Shown: in pieces, positions 1-8,012 of the stretch | Layout: each line of letters starts with the position of its first letter | Position numbering within the stretch: the first letter of the stretch is position 1 | NCBI GenBank assembly: GCA_946478775.1 | Contig: CAMLDR010000081.1 | Location: 1-18,452 of the forward strand | Length of the DNA: 18,452 nt | Source of the DNA: an uncultured Flavobacteriales bacterium | GTDB taxonomy: Bacteria; Bacteroidota; Bacteroidia; Flavobacteriales; Crocinitomicaceae | Reading direction: 5' to 3' | Made by a program: the position numbers and the translations under genes | Notes under the pieces: model-generated | The model's input: only the letters and a program-made list of their open reading frames with translations | Database searches by the model: none | Told to the model about the DNA's origin: nothing

Positions 1-50
1 TTTTTCTCCGTAATTGTTGCAACTTCGTTGAAGACCCATTGAGTTGTCAT
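1..50 (-). CDS. 5' end of an unidentified gene running off the left edge
   Basis: An ATG on the minus strand at 50-48 opens a frame of 16 codons (MTTQWVFNEVATITEK) that reaches the window edge without a stop. The reason to believe it is the promoter: a TTTTG element and a TATATTTG box separated by exactly 19 bases lie just upstream (67-98, minus strand), with the expected transcription start about 10-14 bases before this ATG. The gene is divergent from the large T9SS protein starting at 148. Sixteen residues are too few to name a family, and no function is proposed. It could be a chance frame, but the promoter spacing argues against that. Confidence 0.55.
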   Translation of the reverse strand, partial: MTTQWVFNEVATITEK

Positions 51-66
51 ATGCTGGAATTTACAT

Positions 67-98
67 CAAATATAACCAGAGCAATTTGATTGGCAAAA
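67..98 (-). promoter_or_regulatory. Bacteroidota-type promoter for the left-edge gene
   Basis: Read on the minus strand, TTTTG (98-94) is followed after 19 bases by TATATTTG (74-67). This matches the known Bacteroidota sigma-ABfr consensus TTTG-N19-TAnnTTTG at both elements. It is the best-matching promoter in the window. Its start point should fall near 60-64, shortly before the ATG at 50. Confidence 0.65.
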
Positions 99-135
99 GT
101 TATACCCAAAAATGCAACCTTTTTAAACATTTTCA

Positions 136-143
136 TATCTTTC
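136..143 (+). promoter_or_regulatory. Candidate -7 box of the large T9SS gene
   Basis: TATCTTTC matches TAnnTTTG in all but the last base and sits 4 bases before the ATG at 148. No good -33 TTTG is visible at the usual distance, so the call is weak. If real, transcription would start at or within a few bases of the start codon, giving a leaderless or nearly leaderless mRNA. Confidence 0.35.
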
Positions 144-147
144 AAGT

Positions 148-3100
148 ATGAAGCCGATTTTTGGAATCTTTTGTGCACTTGTTTTTTACACGCAATTTCA
201 TGCTCAGGAAATAGAGCATCAACACCCTTCGCATTATGCATTGGTTGAAAACAAAGGCCAGTGGGATGAAAAAGTACTGTTTCAATCCCGGTCACAGGGA
301 AACAATATCTGGGTGCAGCAACATGGTTTCCTCTATGATATGCGGGATTATTCCCCCATGAAAAGCGCCCACCTCGGGAAAAACACCGATACCACAGCAG
401 AAATCAAAAGCGTGTTATCAGCAGCTAATTTCCTGAATTCCAATGAGGTTTATGAAATCATTAAAGAAAAGCCATTACCATATTATTACAACTACTTTTT
501 AGGGAATGATTCCACCAAATGGGCTTCGGATGTAAGAAGTTTCCGGGAAGTGACACTGAAGAACTTTTACAACGGAATTGATTTAAAGATTTTCGATACT
601 CCGGAAAAATTCAAATACGAATTGTGGTGCTCACCGGGAAGCCCCATCCATACTATTCAGGTTGACCTCATCCATTTCAAACAGATTTCCATCGCAAAAA
701 ATGGTGACCTGGTCCTAAAAACCAACCTGGGAGAAATCATTGAACAAAAACCCGTTGCGTATCAGCTTCTGAATGGAAAACTCACGGAGATTTCCTGTGC
801 CTTTAAATTAAACGGAAGCATCTTGTCTTTTAAGCTCGGAAAGTTCGATCCGCTCGCAAGTGTCATTATTGATCCGGTTTTAGTATTCGCGACCTACTCC
901 GGTTCTCCTACAGACAACTTCGGAATGACCGCCACTTATGGCTACGATGGGTCCGCATATTCCGCAGGAATCATTTTCGGGAATGCATACCCCACTCCCG
1001 ACAATTCTGCATACGATATTACCTCAACTTTTACAGCAGTTACGAATCCTACTTACGGAATTACGGATGTCTTTGTATCCAAATATTCACCGGATGGAGA
1101 AGATATGCTTTGGACCACTTTCCTTGGTGGAGGAAGTCCAACCCAGGGAACCGAAACTGCCCATAGTCTCATTTGCGACCGGAATGACAACCTCTACATT
1201 TACGGGGCCACGTCCAGTACCAATTTCCCCACGGTGAATGCTTATCAGCCGGTACACGCCGGTGGAGTACCGGGAGCCAACTTCACAAACAATGGAGTTC
1301 ATTACAATAGCCCGGGAACAGACATCTATGTTTCAAAAATCAGCGCCAATGGTCAGAACCTGCTTGCTTCTACGTACATGGGCGGTTCACTGAATGACGG
1401 TGTCAATATGAAAAGCGGCGCGATTGCCTTCGATTCATTAACGACCAATTACGGAGATAATTTCCGCGGTGAGATCATGCTCGATTCCTTGGGGAATTGC
1501 CTGATAGCCTCTTGTTCCAGATCTTTGAATTTTCCGGTGTTAAATGCGTTTCAGGCAGCAAATGCCGGTCAGCAGGACGGAGTTATCTTTAAACTCAGCA
1601 ATAATTTAAGTACGCTGATGTGGTCGAGCTATTTTGGCGGGACCAACAATGATGCCTGTTATTCCGTAAAGATCGACTCCAGCTACAATGTAGTATTTGC
1701 CGGAGGAACTTCCAGCACCAACCTTCCCGGAACAGCGGGTGGCTTGAATGCGGCTTACCTGGGCGGAAAAGCAGACGGTTTTGTAGGGAAATTAACTCCG
1801 AACGGTCAAACACTGACACAAAGCACTTACATCGGAGCAAACCAGTACGACCAGGCTTTCTTTGTGGAGATCAACCGGAATGATGAGATTTTTGTCCTGG
1901 GACAATCTGTAGGTGGTAATTTCCCGGTAATCAATTCACAAAGTTATCCGAACAGCAGCCAGTTTATCGCAAAATTAAATCCGACGCTAACAACTATCGT
2001 CAACTCTACCGTTTTCGGGAACGGAAGTCCGAATATCAACATTTCACCGGCGGCATTCCTGGTTGATATTTGCGGAAATATGTACGTTTCGGGCTGGGGA
2101 GCAAATATCTTACAAGCCACCCCTTTGAGTGGTATGCCTATCAGTTCGGATGCTTATCAATCCAGTTCGGGCGATGGATTCAACTTCTACTTGTTTGTTT
2201 ACAAACGGGATTTTTCCGGCTTACTTTACGGAAGTTATTTGGGTGGAAGCCAGGCGCAGGAACATGTGGACGGAGGAACTTCCCGTTTCGACAAGAATGG
2301 AGTAGTCTATCAAAGCGTTTGCGGTGGCTGTGGGGGCTTCAGTGATTTTCCTACGTCAGCAAATGCCTGGTCGGAGGACAACCTTAGCAGCAACTGCAAC
2401 AACATTGTTTTCAAATTTGATTTCCAGCTGCTTCCCAAGGCCGAATTTAATCCGTCCGGAATCGGAGGCTGTGAGGATTACACCGTTACATTAACGAATA
2501 CCAGTTCACCATCCGATTCCTATGAATGGGATTTCGGAAACGGAAACACTTCCACTGTATTTTCACCTACAGTAACCTATACGGAACCCGGAAGTTATAC
2601 GGTTCAATTGCGCGTAACCGATTCGGTTTGTTTATTGACAGACACCAATCAAATCACAATCACGGTCCTTCCGGATATTCAACTTGCGGTTTCCAACGAC
2701 ACGATCCTTTGTTCGCCTTTACCCTTGATTTTCACAGCGAATTCATTTGGTTCCGCAGATTCTTTTATCTGGTCATCCAATATGCAATTCACAGACACTT
2801 TAAATACAACGACAGCTGATTCCGTACTCAACGTAATACCGGGCTCAACAACCACTTACTACATCCGGGCAGGAAATGCCTATTGTTCGGAAATTGACAG
2901 TGTCACCGTCTACTTTATAGGCGGCAGCATATCCCTAACCGGAAATGATTCCATTTGTCTGAATGAACCAACCACCTTAACAGCTTTGATCCAGGTTCCG
3001 GGTGTCACCTTTAATTACGTTTGGAGCCCGATGACTATTTTGACTCCTACTGCACAGCAGAACGTAGTTATTGCCAATCCTCCGACCAGTCAATGGGTTT

Positions 3101-3687
3101 ATGTGGACGCAAATGGTTCAAACGGCTGTTTTGACAGAGATTCTATTTACATCACGGTTGGAAGCATCTCAGGAACGGTAACCGCCCAGGCAGATCCGGA
3201 GTACATTGTTCCGGGTGGAAGCAGTACGCTAACTGCACTGCCGGCAGGCTATTCCTATGTCTGGAATCCTCAGCTGGGCTTATCCAATCCTTACGGACAA
3301 ATTACGCAGGCAAGTCCTGAACAAACAACTCAGTACGTAGTAAGTGTTACAGATGGAATCTGCACCAAATCAGCTTCCGTTAAAGTGAATGTACTGGAAG
3401 TTGTTTGCGACCGCACCTATGTTTACATTCCAAACGCCTTTTCTCCGAATGGAGATTTGGAAAACGATGTGCTTTATGTGAGAAGTGTCATTGCCACTGA
3501 GATCCTTTTCCGGATTTTTGACCGCTGGGGAGAAATGGTTTTTGAGACCACAGACCAAAACATTGGCTGGGACGGAACATTCAGGGGCAAACTGCTGAAA
3601 CCGGACACATACGATTACTACCTGGAAGCAACCTGTGTGCAGGGCGAACAAAAGATCATCAAAGGAAACGTCACATTGATCAGATAA
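148..3687 (+). CDS. Large secreted SBBP/PKD protein with T9SS type B sorting domain
   Basis: This is an 1179-residue exported surface protein. Residues 1-20 form a signal peptide ending near HAQ. About 28-245 (starting HYALVENKGQWDEKVLF) resembles the N-terminal domain often found in front of SBBP repeats in Bacteroidota. About 245-765 carries repeated propeller-like units of the type 'vsKis.nG..l..sTY.GGs.nD', for example near FVSKYSPDGEDMLW. A PKD domain follows (about 768-855, with YEWDFGNG and PGSYTVQLRVTD), then three Ig-like segments to about 1085. The last ~95 residues hold the gliding-motility-associated (type B) tail: IPNAFSPNGDLENDV, then FRIFDRWGEMVFET, then GWDGTFRGK. Type B tails direct export through the T9SS, usually with a PorP/SprF-like partner; no such partner lies next to it here. 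Likely an adhesin or structural surface protein; a specific ligand cannot be read from the sequence. Confidence 0.9.
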   Translation: MKPIFGIFCALVFYTQFHAQEIEHQHPSHYALVENKGQWDEKVLFQSRSQGNNIWVQQHGFLYDMRDYSPMKSAHLGKNTDTTAEIKSVLSAANFLNSNEVYEIIKEKPLPYYYNYFLGNDSTKWASDVRSFREVTLKNFYNGIDLKIFDTPEKFKYELWCSPGSPIHTIQVDLIHFKQISIAKNGDLVLKTNLGEIIEQKPVAYQLLNGKLTEISCAFKLNGSILSFKLGKFDPLASVIIDPVLVFATYSGSPTDNFGMTATYGYDGSAYSAGIIFGNAYPTPDNSAYDITSTFTAVTNPTYGITDVFVSKYSPDGEDMLWTTFLGGGSPTQGTETAHSLICDRNDNLYIYGATSSTNFPTVNAYQPVHAGGVPGANFTNNGVHYNSPGTDIYVSKISANGQNLLASTYMGGSLNDGVNMKSGAIAFDSLTTNYGDNFRGEIMLDSLGNCLIASCSRSLNFPVLNAFQAANAGQQDGVIFKLSNNLSTLMWSSYFGGTNNDACYSVKIDSSYNVVFAGGTSSTNLPGTAGGLNAAYLGGKADGFVGKLTPNGQTLTQSTYIGANQYDQAFFVEINRNDEIFVLGQSVGGNFPVINSQSYPNSSQFIAKLNPTLTTIVNSTVFGNGSPNINISPAAFLVDICGNMYVSGWGANILQATPLSGMPISSDAYQSSSGDGFNFYLFVYKRDFSGLLYGSYLGGSQAQEHVDGGTSRFDKNGVVYQSVCGGCGGFSDFPTSANAWSEDNLSSNCNNIVFKFDFQLLPKAEFNPSGIGGCEDYTVTLTNTSSPSDSYEWDFGNGNTSTVFSPTVTYTEPGSYTVQLRVTDSVCLLTDTNQITITVLPDIQLAVSNDTILCSPLPLIFTANSFGSADSFIWSSNMQFTDTLNTTTADSVLNVIPGSTTTYYIRAGNAYCSEIDSVTVYFIGGSISLTGNDSICLNEPTTLTALIQVPGVTFNYVWSPMTILTPTAQQNVVIANPPTSQWVYVDANGSNGCFDRDSIYITVGSISGTVTAQADPEYIVPGGSSTLTALPAGYSYVWNPQLGLSNPYGQITQASPEQTTQYVVSVTDGICTKSASVKVNVLEVVCDRTYVYIPNAFSPNGDLENDVLYVRSVIATEILFRIFDRWGEMVFETTDQNIGWDGTFRGKLLKPDTYDYYLEATCVQGEQKIIKGNVTLIR

Positions 3688-3691
3688 AACA

Positions 3692-3777
3692 AGTTCAAAA
3701 GGTTCAAAGTCCAGATAGCTATCGTGATTAAAAGATTCAATTTGAACATTTGAACATTTGAACACCTTTGAACTCTT
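3692..3777. repeat. Inverted array of GTTCAAA words between tandem genes
   Basis: The gap after the large T9SS gene holds GTTCAAAAG and GTTCAAAGT (anchors 3693 and 3702, spacing 9). About 30 bases later come four TTTGAAC words (GAAC at 3744, 3752, 3760 and 3770, spacing 8, 8 and 10). The two arms are imperfect reverse complements and could fold into a hairpin. The spacer contains a perfect 10-base palindrome, GATAGCTATC, at 3714-3723. There is no T-run typical of an intrinsic terminator. Similar word arrays lie at 11125-11210 and 16256-16345. Confidence 0.6.
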
Positions 3778-3831
3778 CCTAAATCCAAAAAATTTACAAC
3801 AATTAGTTCAGAATAGGGAATAAAATCATCG

Positions 3832-3840
3832 TAACTTTTG
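3832..3840 (+). promoter_or_regulatory. Candidate -7 box upstream of the first small partner gene
   Basis: TAACTTTTG resembles TAnnTTTG with one extra base and lies 19 bases before the ATG at 3860. No clear -33 element is visible. It is the only plausible promoter between the preceding word array and module A. Confidence 0.3.
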
Positions 3841-3859
3841 GAGAGTAAATTCATCCGCT

Positions 3860-4216
3860 ATGAAGCATTTTTTACTCGTAATCCTCTCATTGATCATCTT
3901 TGATTTCCAGGGTTATTCTCAGCTAAATGATCTGGACAATTCCAAACGGTACATCCAGATTGTGATCGACTCTGAAATTAGTCCCGAACAGGAACTCCAG
4001 ATCAATACCACACTCAGCCAGCTGGCCGGGGTAGAAACTTCCAGAATGGATAAAATAACCGGAGTGTTTCTTGGAATCTACATTCCAAACGATACTATTT
4101 CCGGTCAAACCTTCCTGAATTGGTTCACCAATCACGGTCATGTAATTAAGTGTTATTACGACGCTGTATACACGCAGGGAGGAATGATTAACCTGTCTAA
4201 AACCAGCTGTCCATGA
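3860..4216 (+). CDS. Small exported protein, module A partner of the following T9SS cargo
   Basis: The product is 118 residues with a signal peptide ending near GYSQ (about residue 21) and no T9SS tail, so it should be released into the periplasm. The mature part alternates as strand (RYIQIVID), helix (SPEQELQINTTLSQLAG), strands (GVFLGIYIPND), helix (QTFLNWFTNHG) and strand (VIKCYYDAVY). This looks like a ferredoxin-like fold similar in outline to heavy-metal-associated domains, but without their CxxC metal site. Two cysteines, in KCYY and near the C-terminus, are kept in the paralogue at 5959 and could form a disulfide. The stop codon overlaps the start of the next gene (ATGA at 4213-4216), indicating translational coupling. 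By eye the mature part is about 60% identical to the module B copy. I do not recognise a named family; the fold is inference. Confidence 0.85.
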   Translation: MKHFLLVILSLIIFDFQGYSQLNDLDNSKRYIQIVIDSEISPEQELQINTTLSQLAGVETSRMDKITGVFLGIYIPNDTISGQTFLNWFTNHGHVIKCYYDAVYTQGGMINLSKTSCP

Positions 4217-5808
4217 AAAAGTTCGTCGTCCTTTTATTGCTCATCCGGTCTTCACTGATTTTCAGTCAATCGGATAATTGCACCGGAGCTGTTCCAACAT
4301 TGGCCGTTGGCGCATCCTGTGCCCCAACAGCTTACAACATTCCAACAACATTCCTCGATAATTTTGCTACGGAGCCATCGTGCGGAGTCAGTTACATCGA
4401 TGGATTTTTCCAGTTCACGGCAACTTCGGTTACTACTTCCATCACTTTAACAGATGCCACAACTGCCGGTCCAAATCCCGGAATGATGGTGCTGAGTGGA
4501 ACATGTGGCGGCACTCTAACTTCCTGGGGATGCTCTCAAAACCCGAATGGTTCCAACGAACTGATCACCTTTTCAACCACCATCGGACAGGTTTATTATG
4601 TTGTGATCTTCAGTGTGAATGCTGCCGGGACCGGACTACCAACGAATGCTACAACAGGGACTATTTGTGTGAATAATTATGTTTCCACGGGACCAGTTGT
4701 TGCATCAGACTGTCCGAACCATGTCAACATCTGTAGTAATGCAGGGTTTCAAATCGACCCGAACGGATTTGGAACAATCAATGAGATTCCGGCACTTGGT
4801 ACGATCGGAAATCCGGATTACGGATCAATTCCGGGATCTTCCGCACCTCATTTAGGCGGTTCCACAAACGCCGGCTGTTTAAGGTCCGGTGAAAACAACA
4901 GCACCTGGATGGTCATCAATGTCTATACCGCGGGAAACCTGGCTTTTACTTTTGGCGCAGGCGGAGCACAGGCTGGCTACTACGACTGGATTATGTATCC
5001 TTATTCGGGTCCGGGAACTTGTTCGGCCATATCAAACAATACGCTGGCTCCAATTCGATGTAACTGGAATATCTCCAGCACCGGAGGCACCGGGCTGCAA
5101 TCGACCATTCCTGCGGGAGGAAATGCAGGAAATTATGAACCTCCTTTGGCTGTTGCTGCAAACACCCAATACATTATCTGTTTTTCTAACTACAGTTCGG
5201 TAACTACAACTGTGCCTCTTGTCTTTAACGGAACAGCGGTCGTGGGCTGCTCGGCTTTAGGTACAAATACCGCTAATTTCCTGGCTGAAGAGAATTGTGA
5301 AAGTCGTGAAGTCTATCTTTCCTGGGAAGCACCGTCAGCCAGTTCAAGCACTTATGAAGTTCAGCGAAGCTACACGGGGGAAGTTTGGGAAGTTATCGGA
5401 TTGGTAGAATCGCCTTCCAACACCACTGCTTCCAATCATTTTTTTGAATTCAGAGATCTCCTTGAAAAGAACGAGCCGGTTCTCTACCGTCTGAAAGAAA
5501 CGAATTCAGTTCTGGTTTCTACTTACTCGGAATTGAAATCGGTGATGTGTAAAGCAGACATTCGTTCCAATACCTTATCCCCGAATCCTTCTTCGGAATG
5601 GACAACCCTGACATATTATTCCAGGCAGGAAGGTGTTCTAACTATTTTTGATGCAGTGGGCCGGCCGGTTGAAGAAATTTCACTCGAAAACACAAGCGGC
5701 AAGATCGTTTTGAAACCAATCGATGTTTCTGCACTTCAGTCCGGTGTTTATCGATTCGTCATTGATCTTGGAACAGAATCAGTGACTATTCATTTCATTA
5801 AGAAGTAA
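4213..5808 (+). CDS. PPC-like T9SS type A cargo protein, module A
   Basis: The product has 531 residues. A signal peptide ends near FSQ (residue 19). Residues about 20-155 (from SDNCTGAVPTLAVG) look like a bacterial pre-peptidase C-terminal (PPC-like) beta domain. About 165-346 is a Cys-rich domain with NICSNAGFQIDPNGFG, SGENNSTWMVINVY and AGYYDWIMYPY. Similar blocks occur in Bacteroidota surface proteins, but I cannot give it a function. About 355-450 is fibronectin III-like (VYLSWEAPSASSSTYEVQRS). The last ~75 residues, from TLSPNPSSEWTTLTYY through FDAVGRPVEE to the end FIKK, form a T9SS type A sorting domain, which is cleaved off at the cell surface. No catalytic triad or other enzyme motif is visible. 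It overlaps the upstream partner gene by 4 bases and is closely related to 6327-7916. Confidence 0.88.
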   Translation: MKKFVVLLLLIRSSLIFSQSDNCTGAVPTLAVGASCAPTAYNIPTTFLDNFATEPSCGVSYIDGFFQFTATSVTTSITLTDATTAGPNPGMMVLSGTCGGTLTSWGCSQNPNGSNELITFSTTIGQVYYVVIFSVNAAGTGLPTNATTGTICVNNYVSTGPVVASDCPNHVNICSNAGFQIDPNGFGTINEIPALGTIGNPDYGSIPGSSAPHLGGSTNAGCLRSGENNSTWMVINVYTAGNLAFTFGAGGAQAGYYDWIMYPYSGPGTCSAISNNTLAPIRCNWNISSTGGTGLQSTIPAGGNAGNYEPPLAVAANTQYIICFSNYSSVTTTVPLVFNGTAVVGCSALGTNTANFLAEENCESREVYLSWEAPSASSSTYEVQRSYTGEVWEVIGLVESPSNTTASNHFFEFRDLLEKNEPVLYRLKETNSVLVSTYSELKSVMCKADIRSNTLSPNPSSEWTTLTYYSRQEGVLTIFDAVGRPVEEISLENTSGKIVLKPIDVSALQSGVYRFVIDLGTESVTIHFIKK

Positions 5809-5958
5809 TTTCCTTTGGTGACACAATCATTAATGGAATATTAATTCTCTGTTAGTTCAAATGAAATATATGGTAAGTGAAACTTCAGGAATATTCATTT
5901 TAAACACGTTGTTAGTATTTGCTTATTAATTTTAGGGCACTACACTTACAAATTACTA

Positions 5959-6324
5959 ATGATTAAGTCACTACTACTACTAGCAACTCTTGCGTTTATT
6001 GCTATTGATTTTTTTGCCTATTCTCAGCAAAATGAACTGGATGATTCCCAACGGTATATCAAAATCGTTATTGATTCAGACGTTACCGCAGAAGCTCAAT
6101 CGGAGATTACAAATGCATTAAAACAACTCTCGGGAGTGAAAACTTCCAGAATGGATAATTCTACCGGGATCTTTCTTGGTATTTATGTCCCGAATGACAA
6201 TCTCCTGGACCAAACTTTTCTGAATTGGTTTGAAAACAACGGTTACACCGTGAAATGCTATTATGACGCCATTTACACAAGGGGTAGTGACATGATTGAA
6301 TTAACAAAAAACAACTGCCGCTGA
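5959..6324 (+). CDS. Small exported protein, module B partner of the following T9SS cargo
   Basis: This is a 121-residue paralogue of the 3860-4216 product. A signal peptide ends near AYSQ; the mature region keeps RYIKIVIDS, the TSRMD turn, GIFLGIYVPND, DQTFLNWFENNG and KCYYDAIYTRG. Both cysteines are conserved. The predicted layout is again ferredoxin-like, with no metal-binding CxxC and no T9SS tail, so a periplasmic location is inferred. It ends 2 bases before the next start codon rather than overlapping it. The signal peptide contains four CTA leucine codons in a row at 5971-5982. The 150-base gap from module A has a short inverted pair (ATTAAT, 5 bases, ATTAAT) but no strong terminator, so the two modules may be partly cotranscribed. 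Function unknown. Confidence 0.85.
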   Translation: MIKSLLLLATLAFIAIDFFAYSQQNELDDSQRYIKIVIDSDVTAEAQSEITNALKQLSGVKTSRMDNSTGIFLGIYVPNDNLLDQTFLNWFENNGYTVKCYYDAIYTRGSDMIELTKNNCR

Positions 6325-6326
6325 TC

Positions 6327-7916
6327 ATGAAAAAGTTATTACTACTACTAGCTATCTTCCAAATTACAGGAGTTTTTGGACAATCAGACAATTGTACGGG
6401 AGTAGTTCCATCATTAACCGTAGGAACGACGTGTACCCCCACCAATTATTCCATTCCCACATCTTATTTTGACAACTTCAGTTCAGAACCATCCTGCGGG
6501 TGGGATGACGTGGACGGATTTTTCCAGTTTACCGCAACCTCTACTTATACCAATGTAACAATCACTGATGCAACCCCAGCAGGACCAAACCCCGGTTTGA
6601 TGGTTGTTTCCGGAATATGCGGTGGTACACTCACTTCCCTGGGGTGCTCTCAAACCACACTTACTAACGGAAATAATGAAAGTGTAAGTTTCGGAACTGT
6701 TATCGGCCAGGTTTATTTAGTCGTTATTTTTGCCACGAACGCAAATAATACAGGAGCACCTAATGCTGCAACAACCGGAACCATTTGTGTTACCCAAAGT
6801 ACCTTTACAGGACCTATTGTGGCTTCCGAATGCGCAAACCATGTAAATATCTGCAGCAATTCAGGTTTCCAGATTGATCCGAATGGATTTGGTGCTATCA
6901 ATGAAATTCCTGCTTCAGGTTCATTGGGGAATCCATATTACGACCCTTTCTGGGGACCAGTGAGTCCTTGGGGCGGAGGAAATATGGGCTGCCTGCAATC
7001 CGGGGAAAATAACAGCACCTGGATGGTCATCAATGTCTATACCACCGGAAATTTAGCATTCACACTGGGGGCCGGAGGAGCTCAGGCCGGATATTACGAC
7101 TGGATTATGTACCCGTATACAGGTCCTGGTACTTGCGCGGCAATTTCAGGCAACACAATTGCGCCTGTAAGGTGCAACTGGAATGCAGTCAACAACGGCG
7201 GTACCGGGCTGGCATCTGCTTTACCTGCCGGAGGAAACTGGGGAAATTATGAACCGCCTTTGCCCGTAGTAGCCAATACACAATATATTATTTGCTTTTC
7301 GAACTATAGTTCGGTAGCTACCACCGTACCGATGGCTTTTAGCGGAACCGCTTCAGTAGGCTGCTCTGCATTGGGCGTAAACACCAGTAATTTTAGTGTC
7401 ATTACAGATTGTGATAATGGTGAGGCTCAGCTTTCCTGGGAAGCTCCACTTGGAAGTTCCAGTACTTACGAAGTTCAAAGGAGTTTCACAGGTGAAACAT
7501 GGGAGATCCTGGGAATAGTAGAAACACCTGCTGAATCGAATGAATCGAAACAATTTGTTTTCCGGGATGAACTGGAAAAAGGTAAAATCACACTATACAG
7601 GCTAAAGGAAATTACTTCAGGTATTTCTACGTATTCTGAATTAAAATCGGTGATCTGCAAACCAGGAATCACTCCAAATACGCTTTCACCAAATCCATCG
7701 TCAGATCTCACAAACCTTACCTATTACTCCAAGCAGGCAGGTACACTGCATATTTTTGATGCCGTAGGAAGACCCGTTGAACAGATTCCGCTGGAGAATA
7801 CGCATGGTAAAATTGTTTTGAAGCCTATCGACGTTTCCAAATTGCAGGCAGGATCCTATCGCTTCGTTGTAGATCTTGGAACAGAACCAGCTACTATTCA
7901 GTTTATTAAGAACTAG
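6327..7916 (+). CDS. PPC-like T9SS type A cargo protein, module B
   Basis: This 529-residue paralogue of the 4213-5808 product has the same order: signal peptide (to about GVFGQ, residue 19), PPC-like domain (about 20-158), Cys-rich middle domain (about 167-346), Fn3-like segment (LSWEAPLGSSSTYEVQRS, about 365-448) and type A sorting domain (from TLSPNPSSDLTNLTYY to FIKN). The middle domain is nearly identical to the module A copy around SGENNSTWMVINVY and AGYYDWIMYPY. The patch at about residues 199-219 differs strongly. Three CTA codons in a row (6342-6350) fall in the signal peptide. A strong terminator follows 30 bases after the stop. It is probably presented on the cell surface or released; no enzymatic motif is seen. 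Confidence 0.88.
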   Translation: MKKLLLLLAIFQITGVFGQSDNCTGVVPSLTVGTTCTPTNYSIPTSYFDNFSSEPSCGWDDVDGFFQFTATSTYTNVTITDATPAGPNPGLMVVSGICGGTLTSLGCSQTTLTNGNNESVSFGTVIGQVYLVVIFATNANNTGAPNAATTGTICVTQSTFTGPIVASECANHVNICSNSGFQIDPNGFGAINEIPASGSLGNPYYDPFWGPVSPWGGGNMGCLQSGENNSTWMVINVYTTGNLAFTLGAGGAQAGYYDWIMYPYTGPGTCAAISGNTIAPVRCNWNAVNNGGTGLASALPAGGNWGNYEPPLPVVANTQYIICFSNYSSVATTVPMAFSGTASVGCSALGVNTSNFSVITDCDNGEAQLSWEAPLGSSSTYEVQRSFTGETWEILGIVETPAESNESKQFVFRDELEKGKITLYRLKEITSGISTYSELKSVICKPGITPNTLSPNPSSDLTNLTYYSKQAGTLHIFDAVGRPVEQIPLENTHGKIVLKPIDVSKLQAGSYRFVVDLGTEPATIQFIKN

Positions 7917-7943
7917 ATAAGTCTCTTATAAGATTTCAATAAT

Positions 7944-7976
7944 AAAAGAGAAAAAGGAATCCTTTTTCTCTTTTTC
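7944..7976 (+). terminator. Rho-independent terminator after module B
   Basis: AAAAGAGAAAAAGG (7944-7957) and its exact reverse complement (7961-7974) form a 14-base stem with a 3-base AAT loop. The right arm itself is T-rich and ends in a T-run. The stem is mostly A:T, so stability is moderate, but position and symmetry fit a terminator for the duplicated module. Confidence 0.75.
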
Positions 7977-7981
7977 ATTTA

Positions 7982-7989
7982 GTATCTTT
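7982..7989 (+). promoter_or_regulatory. Candidate -7 box of the Omp28-like gene
   Basis: TATCTTTA matches TAnnTTTG except for the last base and ends 23 bases before the ATG at 8013. No -33 TTTG is seen at the usual distance, because that position falls in the upstream terminator hairpin. Confidence 0.35.
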
Positions 7990-8012
7990 AGACATATTCT
8001 ATACTCTTACTT

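Noticed and set aside
3860..4216. Heavy-metal (HMA) chaperone
   Set aside because: The strand-helix order is similar, but the CxxC metal-binding motif is missing in both copies.
4213..5808. Secreted peptidase
   Set aside because: PPC-like domains often accompany peptidases, but no HExxH, catalytic triad or other protease motif is visible in either cargo.
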